From Alphaproteobacteria bacterium (GTDB lineage: Bacteria > Pseudomonadota > Alphaproteobacteria > Micropepsales > Micropepsaceae), in assembly GCA_017308475.1 (NCBI GenBank), contig JAFKEU010000011.1:1-64000 (forward strand): a stretch of DNA of 64,000 nt, given 5' to 3'. The position numbers and the translations under genes were made by a program. Below, one piece after another: positions 54,798 through 64,000 of the stretch; within the stretch, counting starts at the first letter, position 1; each line of letters opens with the position of its first letter. The notes beneath the pieces were generated by a model. The model had not been told where the DNA came from. It worked only from the letters and a program-made list of their open reading frames with translations, and did no database searches.

Positions 54798-55361
54798 ATG
54801 ACCCAAATCGCGCACGGCACCGGCGCCCGCGCCGGAGTGGACGGCGCAAGCCACGCCATCTCCGACAACGATCCCTATTTCAAGGCCCTGCAGGCAGAAA
54901 TGGCCGACAAGGGCTTCCTGATCACCAGCGCCGAGTCGCTCGTCAACTGGGCTCGGACCGGCTCGCTTATGTGGATGACCTTTGGCCTGGCCTGTTGTGC
55001 AGTCGAAATGATGCAGGCTTCCATGCCCCGCTACGACCTGGAGCGCTTCGGCATCGCTCCACGCGCCTCACCGCGCCAGAGCGATGTGATGATCGTTGCC
55101 GGTACCCTGACCAACAAGATGGCGCCCGCGCTGCGCAAGGTCTACGACCAGATGCCCGAGCCGCGCTATGTGATCTCCATGGGCAGCTGCGCCAATGGCG
55201 GCGGCTATTACCATTACAGCTATTCGGTGGTGCGCGGTTGCGACCGCATCGTGCCGGTGGACATCTATGTTCCGGGCTGCCCACCCACGGCGGAGGCGCT
55301 GGTCTATGGCATCCTGCTTCTCCAGCGGAAGATCCGCCGTACCGGAACCATCGAGCGCTGA
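54798..55361 (+). CDS. nuoB: NADH dehydrogenase I subunit B
   Basis: 187 aa. Peripheral subunit holding the terminal 4Fe-4S cluster N2 that reduces ubiquinone. Ligands: the tandem Cys pair in [11 protein letters not shown], Cys in [12 protein letters not shown] and Cys in [12 protein letters not shown]. The N-terminal 25 residues are variable. nuoC begins directly after its stop. Confidence 0.98.
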   Translation: MTQIAHGTGARAGVDGASHAISDNDPYFKALQAEMADKGFLITSAESLVNWARTGSLMWMTFGLACCAVEMMQASMPRYDLERFGIAPRASPRQSDVMIVAGTLTNKMAPALRKVYDQMPEPRYVISMGSCANGGGYYHYSYSVVRGCDRIVPVDIYVPGCPPTAEALVYGILLLQRKIRRTGTIER

Positions 55362-55994
55362 ATGACCGACCTCAATTCCATTGCGGAAAGCCTGAACGAG
55401 GCACTGGGCGACAAGATCGCCGGTGTGGCCATGGCGCGCGGCGAACTGACTGTGGAATTGAATGCCGCCAACGTCCTTGACGCGATAAGTTGGCTTCACG
55501 GGCCGGGCGATTTCAAGATTCTGGTAGATCTGTGCGGCACCGACTGGCCGCAACGCGAGAAACGGTTCGACGTGGTCTATCACCTGCTGTCGCTGACGAA
55601 GAACGCACGCATCCGCGTGAAGGTGCAGGTAGGGGAGGGCGAGACAATTGCCTCCATCACGCCCGTTTATCCTGCCGCGGGCTGGTTCGAGCGCGAAGCT
55701 TTCGATATGTACGGCATCGCCTTCGACAATCATCCCGACCTGCGCCGCATCCTGACGGACTACGGCTTTTCGGGCTTTCCGCTGCGCAAGGATTTCCCGC
55801 TCACCGGCTATGTCGAGCTGCGCTACGATGACGAACTGAAGCGCGTGGTCTACCAACCCGTCCAGCTGGTTCAGGAATTCCGCGACTTCGACTTCATGAG
55901 CCCATGGGAAGGTGCGCCGCACATCCTGCCCGGTGACGAGAAAGCGGTCATGGCGCCAGGGGCGGCCTCCGGTGAGCCGGGGAAGAAGCCATGA
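55362..55994 (+). CDS. nuoC: NADH dehydrogenase I subunit C
   Basis: 210-aa 30-kDa-type subunit that joins NuoD and NuoB in the connecting arm. It is a separate gene, not fused to nuoD as in E. coli. Motifs: [39 protein letters not shown] and [16 protein letters not shown]. The C-terminal tail is variable. It overlaps nuoD by 4 bp (ATGA). Confidence 0.97.
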   Translation: MTDLNSIAESLNEALGDKIAGVAMARGELTVELNAANVLDAISWLHGPGDFKILVDLCGTDWPQREKRFDVVYHLLSLTKNARIRVKVQVGEGETIASITPVYPAAGWFEREAFDMYGIAFDNHPDLRRILTDYGFSGFPLRKDFPLTGYVELRYDDELKRVVYQPVQLVQEFRDFDFMSPWEGAPHILPGDEKAVMAPGAASGEPGKKP

Positions 55995-57214
55995 CCGAGC
56001 AAGTCACGCTTGAGAATGTTCCGGCCGAGACCAGCAACGGCCCCGCTGAAGAACCCAACCTGACGATCAATTTCGGACCCCAGCATCCGGCCGCGCATGG
56101 TGTGCTGCGCCTGATTCTTGATTTGGACGGCGAAATCGTCACCCGCGTCGATCCCCACATCGGGCTGCTCCACCGCGGCACTGAGAAGCTGATCGAGCAC
56201 AAGACCTACCTTCAGGCGATTCCCTATTTCGACCGGCTCGATTACGTCGCGCCGATGAACCAGGAACATGCCTTCGCCCTTGCGATCGAAAAACTGCTGG
56301 GCCTGGAAGTGCCCAAGCGTGGCCAGTACATCCGCGTGCTCTATTCGGAAATCGGCCGCCTCTTGAACCATCTGCTCAATGTGACGACCCAGGCGATGGA
56401 CGTCGGCGCGCTCACCCCGCCTCTGTGGGGCTTCGAGGAGCGCGAGAAGCTGATGGTCTTCTATGAGCGCGTTTCCGGCAGCCGCATGCATGCGGCTTTC
56501 TTCCGCGCCGGCGGCGTCCACCAGGATATGCCGCCCGGTCTGGCCGAAGACATCCTGAAGTTCTGCGATCACTTCCCCCAGGTGCTGGATGACATCGAAG
56601 GGCTGCTGACCGAAAACCGCATCTTCAAGCAGCGCAATGTTGATATCGGGGTGATCACCCGCGCCGATGCCGAAATGTGGGGCATGTCGGGCGTGATGCT
56701 GCGCTCGACTGGCGTAAAGTGGGACCTACGCCGCAGCCAGCCCTATGAGTGCTACAATGAGTTGGATTTCCAGATTCCCGTCGGCAAGAACGGCGATTGC
56801 TACGACCGCTATGTGATGCGCATGGAAGAGATGCGCGAGTCCACCAAGATCATGCGCCAGTGCATCGAAAGGATGCATCCCGGCCCGGTCGTCTCCACCG
56901 ACAACAAGGTCGTGCCGCCCCGCCGTGGCGAGATGAAGACGTCGATGGAAGCGCTGATCCATCACTTCAAGCTCTATACTGAGGGCTATCATGTGCCCGC
57001 CGGCGAGGCCTATGCCGCCGTCGAAGCGCCCAAGGGCGAGTTCGGCGTCTATCTGGTCGCCGACGGCTCCAACAAGCCATATCGCTGCAAGATCCGCGCA
57101 CCGTCCTATGTCCACCTGCAGGCGATGGATTATATGTCGCGCGGGCACATGCTCGCAGACGTTTCGGCCATTCTGGGCTCGCTCGACATCGTATTCGGGG
57201 AGGTGGACCGGTGA
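55991..57214 (+). CDS. nuoD: NADH dehydrogenase I subunit D
   Basis: 407-aa 49-kDa-type subunit that forms most of the quinone-binding cavity with NuoB. Motifs: [16 protein letters not shown] with the quinone-site His, [29 protein letters not shown] and [18 protein letters not shown] [14 protein letters not shown]. Complete, ending DIVFGEVDR. It overlaps the next gene by 4 bp (GTGA), unusual because that gene is not a nuo subunit. Confidence 0.98.
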   Translation: MTEQVTLENVPAETSNGPAEEPNLTINFGPQHPAAHGVLRLILDLDGEIVTRVDPHIGLLHRGTEKLIEHKTYLQAIPYFDRLDYVAPMNQEHAFALAIEKLLGLEVPKRGQYIRVLYSEIGRLLNHLLNVTTQAMDVGALTPPLWGFEEREKLMVFYERVSGSRMHAAFFRAGGVHQDMPPGLAEDILKFCDHFPQVLDDIEGLLTENRIFKQRNVDIGVITRADAEMWGMSGVMLRSTGVKWDLRRSQPYECYNELDFQIPVGKNGDCYDRYVMRMEEMRESTKIMRQCIERMHPGPVVSTDNKVVPPRRGEMKTSMEALIHHFKLYTEGYHVPAGEAYAAVEAPKGEFGVYLVADGSNKPYRCKIRAPSYVHLQAMDYMSRGHMLADVSAILGSLDIVFGEVDR

Positions 57215-57558
57215 CGGTGCAGATCAATCCCAATATCGATATCGCGCAGAAGCAACTGGACGCCTACAACGCCCAGGACCTGGACACCTATATGACCTTC
57301 TTCTCGGATGATTGTGTGGTGTCCGGCCTGAACGGGGCGCCCACCGAAACGAGCCGCGACGCCATCAAGGCACGCTATGCCAAGGCCTTTGCCCAGTTTC
57401 CCCGGAACAAGGCGGTGCTGAAGAACCGCGTCGCCGTGGGCAATACGGTGGTGGATCACGAACTGGTAGTCCGCGCACCCGGCGGAGAGCAGTTCGAGAT
57501 CATTGCCATCTATACCTTCAAGGACGGGCTGATCGGCCGCGTCGATTTCGCGAAGTAA
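57211..57558 (+). CDS. NTF2/SnoaL-like protein inside the nuo operon
   Basis: 115 aa, GTG start overlapping the nuoD stop by 4 bases. NTF2-like fold with the steroid-isomerase/SnoaL pattern: [46 protein letters not shown] and the closing strands [19 protein letters not shown]. Such small cone-shaped proteins bind or convert hydrophobic molecules, or are simple accessory proteins; the active-site residues do not single out one reaction. Its tight coupling to nuoD and the 4-bp spacing to nuoE imply co-expression with complex I. No known complex I subunit has this sequence. Confidence 0.85.
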   Translation: MTVQINPNIDIAQKQLDAYNAQDLDTYMTFFSDDCVVSGLNGAPTETSRDAIKARYAKAFAQFPRNKAVLKNRVAVGNTVVDHELVVRAPGGEQFEIIAIYTFKDGLIGRVDFAK

Positions 57559-57562
57559 CGCC

Positions 57563-58309
57563 ATGTCACTGCGCCGCCTTGCCCCGCCTGAAATGCAGCC
57601 CGCCAGCTTCGCCTTCACAGCGGCGAACGCGGAGTGGGCGAAGAAGATGATCGACAAATATCCGGCGGGCCGCCAGGCCAGTGCGGTGATCTCGCTTCTG
57701 TGGCGCGGCCAGGAACAGGAAGGCTGGGTCAGCCATCCGATGATTGAGGCGATCGCCAGGATGCTCGACATGCCCTATATCCGGGTGCTCGAGGTGGCGA
57801 CCTTCTACACCATGTTCAATCTGGAGCCGGTCGGTACTTTCCTGGTGCAGGTCTGCACCACCACGCCCTGCTGGCTGCGCGGCTCCGACGCGGTGGTGGA
57901 TGCCTGTAAGAAGCACATCCATCTCCATCCGCAGACCGTGTCGGATGACGGCAAGTTCAGCTGGATGGAAGTGGAATGCCTGGGTGCCTGTGTGAACGCG
58001 CCTATGCTGCAGATCGGCAGTGACTTCTATGAAGACCTGGATGGCCCCATCACCGAAAAGCTGATCGCCGACCTGCGCGCCGGCACCCAAGTCAAACCGG
58101 GACCGCAAAACAGCCGTCTTTCCTCCGAGCCCGAGGGGGGCGCGACGACGCTGAAAGATCCGTCACTTTTTGACGGCTCCGTGATCGGACAATACACAGC
58201 CTATGCGCCCACGGGTGGCGGCACCACCGACGCGGAGGGCAAGAAGCCCACCCAGGGTGCGTCCGACCGCGAGGCGCCCGCGCAGAAGCCGCCGGGAGCA
58301 GCTACCTGA
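57563..58309 (+). CDS. nuoE: NADH dehydrogenase I subunit E
   Basis: 248-aa 24-kDa-type subunit with the 2Fe-2S cluster N1a near FMN. Ligands: [11 protein letters not shown] (two Cys) and CLGACVNAP (two Cys). Also [13 protein letters not shown]. Residues from about 175 on form a Gly/Pro/Lys-rich disordered extension ([20 protein letters not shown]) beyond the E. coli length, common in alphaproteobacteria. The stop overlaps the nuoF start (TGATG). Confidence 0.97.
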   Translation: MSLRRLAPPEMQPASFAFTAANAEWAKKMIDKYPAGRQASAVISLLWRGQEQEGWVSHPMIEAIARMLDMPYIRVLEVATFYTMFNLEPVGTFLVQVCTTTPCWLRGSDAVVDACKKHIHLHPQTVSDDGKFSWMEVECLGACVNAPMLQIGSDFYEDLDGPITEKLIADLRAGTQVKPGPQNSRLSSEPEGGATTLKDPSLFDGSVIGQYTAYAPTGGGTTDAEGKKPTQGASDREAPAQKPPGAAT

Positions 58310-59589
58310 TGCTTGCTGACAAGGATCGCATTTTTACCAACCTTTACGGTCTCGAAAGCCCAGGCCTGGAAGCCGCGAAGAATCGCGGCCAGTGGGACAA
58401 TACCAAGACGATCCTCGCGATGGGCCCCGAGACGATCGTCGATGTGATGAAGAAGAGTGGCCTGCGCGGTCGCGGAGGAGCGGGTTTTCCCACCGGCCTG
58501 AAATGGTCCTTCATGCCCAAGGAAGTGAAGGAGCGGCCGCATTACCTGGTCGTCAACGCCGACGAATCCGAGCCCGGCACCTGCAAGGACCGGGACATCA
58601 TGCGCAACGACCCGCATACGCTGGTCGAAGGCTGCCTAGTTGCCAGCTTCGCCATGCGCGCCCATGCCTGCTACATTTATGTGCGCGGCGAGTTCATCCG
58701 CGAGCGCGAGGCGCTGCAGCGTGCCGTCGATGAGGCTTACGCGGCCAAACTGATCGGCAAGAACAACATCCATGGCTGGGATTTCGATCTTTATGTCCAC
58801 CATGGCGCCGGCGCCTACATTTGCGGCGAGGAAACCGCACTGCTGGAATCGCTGGAAGGCAAGAAGGGTCAGCCCCGCCTCAAGCCGCCGTTCCCGGCCA
58901 ATGTGGGCCTTTATGGCTGCCCCACCACCGTCAACAATGTCGAATCCATTGCGGTGGCGCCGACCATCCTGCGCCGCGGCGCCGACTGGTTCGCCGGGAT
59001 CGGCCGCCCAAACAACACCGGCACCAAGGTGTTCTGCATCTCCGGGCATGTGAACAAGCCCTGCAATGTCGAAGAGGAAATGGGTATTCCCCTGCGAGAA
59101 CTGATCGACCGGCATTGCGGCGGCGTGCGCGGCGGCTGGGACAACCTTCTGGCGGTGATCCCCGGCGGCGCCTCGGTGCCGTTGCTGCCCAAGTCGATCT
59201 GCGACGACGTGCTGATGGACTTCGACAGCCTGAAGGCGGTGCAGTCCGGTCTCGGCACCGCCGCCGTGATTGTGATGGACAAGTCCACCGACGTGATCAA
59301 GGCGATCCAGCGGCTGGCCTATTTCTACAAGCATGAAAGCTGCGGTCAGTGCACGCCGTGCCGCGAGGGTACCGGCTGGATGTGGCGGGTAATGACCCGC
59401 ATGGTGCAGGGTGACGCCAGGGTGGGCGAGATCGACCTTCTGCAGGAAGTCACAAGGCAGATCGAGGGGCACACCATCTGTGCCCTGGGCGATGCTGCGG
59501 CCTGGCCGATTCAAGGCCTCATCCGGCACTTCCGTCCGGAAATCGAAAAGCGCATCGCCGAGCACGGTGCTCAGATCGCGGCGGAGTAA
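58309..59589 (+). CDS. nuoF: NADH dehydrogenase I subunit F
   Basis: 426-aa 51-kDa-type subunit that binds NADH and FMN and holds 4Fe-4S cluster N3. NADH/FMN loop [48 protein letters not shown]; cluster ligands in [16 protein letters not shown] and the final Cys in [13 protein letters not shown]. Complete. nuoG starts 4 bp after its stop. Confidence 0.98.
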   Translation: MLADKDRIFTNLYGLESPGLEAAKNRGQWDNTKTILAMGPETIVDVMKKSGLRGRGGAGFPTGLKWSFMPKEVKERPHYLVVNADESEPGTCKDRDIMRNDPHTLVEGCLVASFAMRAHACYIYVRGEFIREREALQRAVDEAYAAKLIGKNNIHGWDFDLYVHHGAGAYICGEETALLESLEGKKGQPRLKPPFPANVGLYGCPTTVNNVESIAVAPTILRRGADWFAGIGRPNNTGTKVFCISGHVNKPCNVEEEMGIPLRELIDRHCGGVRGGWDNLLAVIPGGASVPLLPKSICDDVLMDFDSLKAVQSGLGTAAVIVMDKSTDVIKAIQRLAYFYKHESCGQCTPCREGTGWMWRVMTRMVQGDARVGEIDLLQEVTRQIEGHTICALGDAAAWPIQGLIRHFRPEIEKRIAEHGAQIAAE

Positions 59590-59593
59590 TCAC

Positions 59594-61741
59594 ATGGCCA
59601 CGCGCAATTTGATCATCGACGGCAGGGAAATCGAGGCAGACGAGACGATCACGCTGCTTCAGGCATGCGAACAGGCCGGCGCCGAAATCCCGCGCTTCTG
59701 CTTCCACGAACGTTTGTCGGTCGCCGGCAATTGTCGCATGTGCCTGGTGGAATGGGTGGGCGCGCCCAAGCCGCAGGCCAGCTGTGCGCTGCAGGTCAAA
59801 GACATTTTCCCCAACAAGGACGGCACGCCGGCCAAGATAAACACCATCAGTCCGTATGCTCGCAAGGCGCGCGAGGGCGTGATGGAATTTCTGCTCATCA
59901 ACCATCCGCTGGACTGTCCGATCTGCGATCAGGGCGGCGAGTGCGACCTGCAGGACCAGGCCATGGGCTATGGCCGCGCCGCTTTCCACCGCTTCAACGA
60001 GAACAAGCGCGCGGTCGAAGACAAATACATGGGCCCGCTGGTCAAGACGATCATGACCCGCTGCATCGCCTGCACCCGCTGCGTGCGCTTTGCCACCGAA
60101 GTGGCGGGCGTGCCCGACTTGGGCGCGACCGGCCGGGGCGAGGATGTGGAGATCACCACCTATCTGGAAAAGGCCTTTGCGTCCGAACTGTCGGGCAATG
60201 TGGTCGATCTTTGCCCAGTGGGCGCACTGACCAGCAAGCCCTATGCGTTCAACGCCCGGCCGTGGGAATTGAAGAAGACCGAAAGCGTCGATGTGATGGA
60301 CGCTCAGGGCTGCAACATCCGTGTCGATGCACGCGGGCCTCAGGTGATGCGCGTTCTGCCGCGTCTGAATGAGGAAGTGAATGAGGAATGGATCAGCGAC
60401 AAGACGCGCCATGCATGTGACGGGCTCTCTCGCCAGCGCCTGGATCGGCCCTATGTGCGTGTCAACGGCAAGCTGAAGTCGACCAGCTGGGCAGAGGCCT
60501 TCGCCGCCATCGCCGCCCGCCTGAAGCAGACGTCGCCGGACCGCATGGCCGCCATCGTTGGCGATCTGGCCGCGGCGGAAGAGATCAAGGCATTGAAGGA
60601 CCTGATGACGGCTCTGAAGGTGAAGAATTTGGATTGCCGCCAGGACGGCGCGAAGATTGGCCTGACCGCCAATGGCCAGAAGGCGCCGCGTCAGACATAT
60701 CTGTTCAACTCTACCATTGCTGGCGTCGAAGCCGCCGACGCCATCCTGCTGGTGGGTGCCAATCCGCGCTGGGACGCGCCGGTGCTCAACGCCCGCATCC
60801 GGAAGGATTGGCTGGCCAGCGGCGTCAGAGTCGCCAATATCGGCCCGGCCGTGGATCTGACCTACCCGGTGGAACAACTGGGCACCGATATTGCCACCTT
60901 GGCGAAAATCGCCGACGGCAGCCATGCCTTCTTTGGGGTTCTGACCGACGCCAAACGTCCAATGATCGTGCTGGGCGGTGGCGCCATAGCCCGCAATGAC
61001 GGCGCAGCGGTGCTGAACCTGGCGGCGAAGATCGCAGCCGACACCGGTATGATCGGTCCGGCCGGCACGCATGCAGAGGGCGGCTGGAACGGTTTCAACA
61101 TCCTGCATACGGCCGCAAGCCGCGTGGCGGCGTTGGACCTGGGCTTTTTGCCGGTGAATGGCGGACGCGATGTTGCCGGTATTGTCGACGGCGCGCAGAA
61201 GGGCGAGATCGATTTCATCTATCTGCTTGGCGCCGACGAGTTCGACGTGGCCCATTTGGGCCGTGCCTTTGTCGTCTATCAGGGCAGCCATGGCGATGCG
61301 GGTGCCCATAATGCCGACGTGATCCTGCCGGGCGCCGCTTACACCGAAAAGGACGGCCTCTATACCAATTTCGAGGGCAGGGTTCAGCGCGGTCGCCGTG
61401 CAGTCTTTCCGCCGGGCGAGGCCAAGGAGGATTGGACGATCCTGCGTGCGTTGTCCGAGGTACTGGGCGTGAAGCTGCCCTATGACGATCGCGCCGCGCT
61501 GGTGGCGGCAATTGAAGAGGATGTCACTCACTTCGCTACGCTCAACGCCGCGCCGGTGCATGCCGACACCGCATCGGCCACCTGGGGCGGGATCGGCGCG
61601 GCAGGTCCGCTCGACAGCGCGCCGGTAACCCATCCAATGACCGATTTCTATCTTACCAATCCGATTGCGCGCGCCAGCGAGACGATGGCGCTCTGCAGCC
61701 GCGAATTCGTAGCGGGCGGCAAACAGATGGCGGCGGAATAG
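59594..61741 (+). CDS. nuoG: NADH dehydrogenase I subunit G
   Basis: 715-aa 75-kDa-type subunit carrying the electron wire. From MATRNLIIDGREIEAD; the frame upstream lies in nuoF. The 2Fe-2S domain has CFHERLSVAGNCRMCLVEW; the His-Cys 4Fe-4S cluster region CPICDQGGECDLQDQAM; the next cluster MTRCIACTRCVRFATEVAG. A molybdopterin-oxidoreductase-like domain without cofactor fills the C-terminal half (TSWAEAFAAIAARL, LPGAAYTEKDGLYTNFEGR). Confidence 0.97.
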   Translation: MATRNLIIDGREIEADETITLLQACEQAGAEIPRFCFHERLSVAGNCRMCLVEWVGAPKPQASCALQVKDIFPNKDGTPAKINTISPYARKAREGVMEFLLINHPLDCPICDQGGECDLQDQAMGYGRAAFHRFNENKRAVEDKYMGPLVKTIMTRCIACTRCVRFATEVAGVPDLGATGRGEDVEITTYLEKAFASELSGNVVDLCPVGALTSKPYAFNARPWELKKTESVDVMDAQGCNIRVDARGPQVMRVLPRLNEEVNEEWISDKTRHACDGLSRQRLDRPYVRVNGKLKSTSWAEAFAAIAARLKQTSPDRMAAIVGDLAAAEEIKALKDLMTALKVKNLDCRQDGAKIGLTANGQKAPRQTYLFNSTIAGVEAADAILLVGANPRWDAPVLNARIRKDWLASGVRVANIGPAVDLTYPVEQLGTDIATLAKIADGSHAFFGVLTDAKRPMIVLGGGAIARNDGAAVLNLAAKIAADTGMIGPAGTHAEGGWNGFNILHTAASRVAALDLGFLPVNGGRDVAGIVDGAQKGEIDFIYLLGADEFDVAHLGRAFVVYQGSHGDAGAHNADVILPGAAYTEKDGLYTNFEGRVQRGRRAVFPPGEAKEDWTILRALSEVLGVKLPYDDRAALVAAIEEDVTHFATLNAAPVHADTASATWGGIGAAGPLDSAPVTHPMTDFYLTNPIARASETMALCSREFVAGGKQMAAE

Positions 61742-61744
61742 CAG

Positions 61745-62800
61745 ATGGCGCTGATCCCTTTCTTCCATGCGACTCTGGGATTGCCTCACGGCTGGGCCTG
61801 GTTTCTCAGCCAGTTCGTCATGATCCTGATCTTCGACGTGGTGCTGCTGGTGATGATCGCCTACCTGCTTCTGGCCGATCGCAAAGTGTGGGCGGCGGTA
61901 CAGATGCGACGCGGTCCCAATGTGGTAGGCGCCTTCGGCCTGCTGCAGACTTTTGCCGATCTGTTCAAATTCCTGTTCAAGGAAATCATCATTCCGGCCG
62001 GCGCCAACAAGGTGATCTTCATGGTCGCCCCGCTGATCACCGTGACGCTGGCCTTCGCCGGCTGGGCGGTGGTGCCATGGGACAATGGCTGGGTGGTGGC
62101 CGACATCAACGTCGGCATTCTCTATCTATTCGCCATGTCGTCGCTGGGCGTCTACGGGATCATCATGGCTGGCTGGGCGTCGAACTCGAAATATCCTTTC
62201 CTGTCGGCGCTGCGGGCGGCGGCGCAAATGGTGTCGTACGAAGTCTCGATCGGGTTTGTCATCATCACGGTGCTGCTGTTCGCCGGCTCGCTGAACCTGT
62301 CGGACATCGTGCGCGCCCAATCGACCAACGGGGTATTCAACTTCCTGCACTGGAACGTCTTTTCGATGTTGTTCCCCATGCTGCCGATCTTCTTCGTCTC
62401 GGCGCTGGCGGAGACCAATCGCCCGCCCTTCGATCTGGTGGAGGCGGAAAGCGAATTGGTGGCCGGCTTTTTCGTAGAATATTCCTCCACCCCGTTCCTG
62501 TTGTTCTTCCTGGGGGAGTATTTGTCCATCGTGCTGATGTGCGCGATGTGCTCGATCCTGTTCCTTGGGGGGTGGCTGTCGCCGCTGAATTTGGCGCCCT
62601 TTACCCTGGTCCCCGGCGCGGTGTGGTTCTTCCTGAAGATATGCTTCTTCTTTTTCATGTTCGCGATGGTGAAGGCGATGGTGCCGCGCTATCGCTACGA
62701 CCAGCTCATGCGCCTGGGCTGGAAAGTATTCCTGCCCACCTCGCTTCTTTGGGTGGTGCTGACGGCGGGATGGGTGATGTTCGTCCGTCCGCATCTGTAA
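61745..62800 (+). CDS. nuoH: NADH dehydrogenase I subunit H
   Basis: 351-aa membrane subunit with eight predicted helices that shapes the quinone tunnel and links it to the proton pumps. Motifs: [76 protein letters not shown] and VEYSSTPF. Complete. nuoI follows 10 bp later. Confidence 0.98.
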   Translation: MALIPFFHATLGLPHGWAWFLSQFVMILIFDVVLLVMIAYLLLADRKVWAAVQMRRGPNVVGAFGLLQTFADLFKFLFKEIIIPAGANKVIFMVAPLITVTLAFAGWAVVPWDNGWVVADINVGILYLFAMSSLGVYGIIMAGWASNSKYPFLSALRAAAQMVSYEVSIGFVIITVLLFAGSLNLSDIVRAQSTNGVFNFLHWNVFSMLFPMLPIFFVSALAETNRPPFDLVEAESELVAGFFVEYSSTPFLLFFLGEYLSIVLMCAMCSILFLGGWLSPLNLAPFTLVPGAVWFFLKICFFFFMFAMVKAMVPRYRYDQLMRLGWKVFLPTSLLWVVLTAGWVMFVRPHL

Positions 62801-62810
62801 GAGGTTCGCC

Positions 62811-63299
62811 ATGGCCAGTCTGGACCGCACCGCGCGCCAGATATTCTTCTGGGAATTCATCAAGAGCTTTGGGCTCTCGATGCGCTATTTCTTCGCTCCC
62901 AAGGCGACGCTCAACTATCCCTTCGAGAAGGGCCCGCTTTCTCCCCGCTTCCGGGGTGAGCATGCGCTGCGCCGCTATGCCAATGGCGAGGAACGCTGCA
63001 TCGCCTGCAAGCTGTGCGAGGCGATCTGTCCGGCCCAGGCCATCACCATCGAGGCCGAACCGCGCGCCGACGGCAGCCGTCGCACCACCCGCTATGACAT
63101 CGACATGGTGAAATGCATTTACTGCGGCTTCTGCCAGGAAGCCTGTCCGGTGGATGCCATCGTCGAGGGCCCGAACTTCGAGTTCTCCACCGAGACGCGC
63201 GAGGAACTTTACTACAACAAGGACCGGCTGCTCGCGAATGGCGACCGCTGGGAACGGGAAATCGCCCGCAATCTGGAACTGGACGCGCCCTACCGCTAA
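62811..63299 (+). CDS. nuoI: NADH dehydrogenase I subunit I
   Basis: 162-aa ferredoxin-like subunit with two 4Fe-4S clusters (N6a and N6b). Both binding motifs are clear: [12 protein letters not shown] and [12 protein letters not shown]. The amphipathic N-terminus and [17 protein letters not shown] precede them; the ending [15 protein letters not shown] is typical of alphaproteobacterial and mitochondrial TYKY subunits. Confidence 0.98.
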   Translation: MASLDRTARQIFFWEFIKSFGLSMRYFFAPKATLNYPFEKGPLSPRFRGEHALRRYANGEERCIACKLCEAICPAQAITIEAEPRADGSRRTTRYDIDMVKCIYCGFCQEACPVDAIVEGPNFEFSTETREELYYNKDRLLANGDRWEREIARNLELDAPYR

Positions 63300-63320
63300 A
63301 CGGGGTGCACGGGGAAACGC

Positions 63321-63926
63321 ATGTTTGAGGCCATAGCCTTCTGGTTTTTCGCATTCTTGCTGATCGCCTGCGCGACGATGGTTATCGCCGCGCGCAATCC
63401 CGTGCATTCGGTGCTGTTTCTGATCCTGGCATTCTTCAACGCTGCCGGTCTGTTCGTGCTGCTGGGAGCCGAGTTCCTGGCGATGATTCTGATAGTGGTC
63501 TATGTCGGCGCCGTAGCCGTGCTGTTCCTGTTCGTGGTGATGATGCTGGACATCGACTTCGCCGAACTGAAGCGAGGGGCGCTGCAATATCTGCCCTTCG
63601 GCGCCTTGATCGGATTGATCCTGGTGGCAGAGCTGGCGATGGCCGGAAGCGCCTGGGTGCTGGGCCCGGCGACAATGGCCGCCAAGGCGTACGCCACGCC
63701 GCAAGGGATCACCAACACCGCCGCGCTGGGGCATATTCTCTATACTGACTATGTTTATTACTTCCAGATTGCGGGTCTGGTCCTGCTGGTCGCGATGATC
63801 GGCGCTATCGTGCTGACCCTGCGCAGCCGCCCGGGCGTGCGCCGTCAGGTGATCTCGGTGCAGAATGCGCGCACCGCGGCCATGGCGGTTGAGATGATCA
63901 ACATCAAGCCGGGCGAGGGGGCTTAA
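63321..63926 (+). CDS. nuoJ: NADH dehydrogenase I subunit J
   Basis: 201-aa membrane subunit with five predicted helices. Motifs: FLLIACATMVIAARNPVHSV, GAEFLAMILIVVYVGAVAVL and LFVVMMLDIDFAELK. The last helix, LVLLVAMIGAIVLTLR, is followed by a short cytoplasmic tail. nuoK begins one base after its stop. Confidence 0.97.
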   Translation: MFEAIAFWFFAFLLIACATMVIAARNPVHSVLFLILAFFNAAGLFVLLGAEFLAMILIVVYVGAVAVLFLFVVMMLDIDFAELKRGALQYLPFGALIGLILVAELAMAGSAWVLGPATMAAKAYATPQGITNTAALGHILYTDYVYYFQIAGLVLLVAMIGAIVLTLRSRPGVRRQVISVQNARTAAMAVEMINIKPGEGA

Positions 63927-63927
63927 T

Positions 63928-64000
63928 ATGGCAATCGGCCTGAGCCAGTACCTAACCGTCGCTGCGATCCTGTTCACGATCGGCGTCCTGGGCATTTTCC
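63928..64000 (+). CDS. nuoK: NADH dehydrogenase I subunit K, cut by window end
   Basis: Only the first 24 codons are in the window: MAIGLSQYLTVAAILFTIGV then LGIF. This is the first membrane helix of NuoK, a small proton-channel-associated subunit. The position directly after nuoJ fits the standard nuo order. Nothing abnormal is seen in the visible part. Confidence 0.93.
   Translation, partial: MAIGLSQYLTVAAILFTIGVLGIF

Overview
The window is a stretch of chromosome from a GC-rich alphaproteobacterium. This rests on gene content and order: rne next to an AMIN-type amidase, penicillin-binding protein 1A and prfB; a glnB-glnA pair behind a likely sigma-54 promoter; an iscR-iscS-sufBCDS operon ending in sufT and sufA; and tig-clpP-clpX-lon-hupB-tRNA running into a full nuo operon. 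The exact family cannot be read from the sequence; a free-living lineage such as Caulobacterales or Micropepsales fits. There is no phage, transposase, plasmid gene, rRNA or CRISPR array. Almost everything is housekeeping, so the unusual material lies between genes and in small insertions.

Region by region. 1-3.8 kb: rne on the minus strand with a long, repeat-bearing upstream leader. 3.8-7.1 kb: a TonB-dependent receptor and a small exported protein facing each other across a terminator. 7.3-12.4 kb: cell-wall amidase, PBP1A and prfB, the last with an intact programmed +1 frameshift. 12.5-15.2 kb: a bactofilin overlapping an M23 endopeptidase gene, then a Bcp peroxiredoxin. 15.4-22.3 kb: a giant AsmA/YhdP-like protein, tyrS, anmK and an alpha/beta hydrolase. 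22.4-30.2 kb: the iron-sulfur cluster operon iscR-iscS-sufB-sufC-sufD-sufS-sufU-sufT-sufA. 30.2-41.1 kb: a GGDEF protein, a DEAD-box helicase, an M28 peptidase with many membrane segments, parE, a hybrid-free histidine kinase, glnA and glnB. 41.3-44.6 kb: an aminotransferase, the NAD(P)H-hydrate repair enzyme and a GNAT acetyltransferase. 44.7-53.1 kb: tRNA-Leu, trigger factor, ClpP, ClpX, a lactonase-like propeller, Lon, HU and a small membrane protein. 53.2-64 kb: tRNA-Val, an EF-hand lipoprotein, tRNA-Asp and nuoABCD-(NTF2-like)-nuoEFGHIJK, cut by the window edge inside nuoK.

Functionally, the window joins envelope building (PBP1A, amidase, M23, bactofilin, anhydro-MurNAc recycling), protein quality control (trigger factor, ClpXP, Lon), nitrogen control (PII and glutamine synthetase) and respiration. 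The SUF operon can supply the clusters needed by the NADH dehydrogenase encoded 25 kb away.

The most interesting signals are non-coding: a palindromic element inserted in frame inside anmK; a different ~100-bp inverted-repeat element filling the sufB-sufC gap; a run of five hairpins downstream of anmK; an array of UUCG-tetraloop hairpins in the rne leader; a 36-bp duplicate of the parE 3' end; and an NTF2-like gene inside the nuo operon. Promoter-level signals that look genuine include an IscR-type site on the iscR promoter, a -24/-12 promoter before glnB and a heat-shock-type promoter before lon. No wholly new multi-gene system was found.
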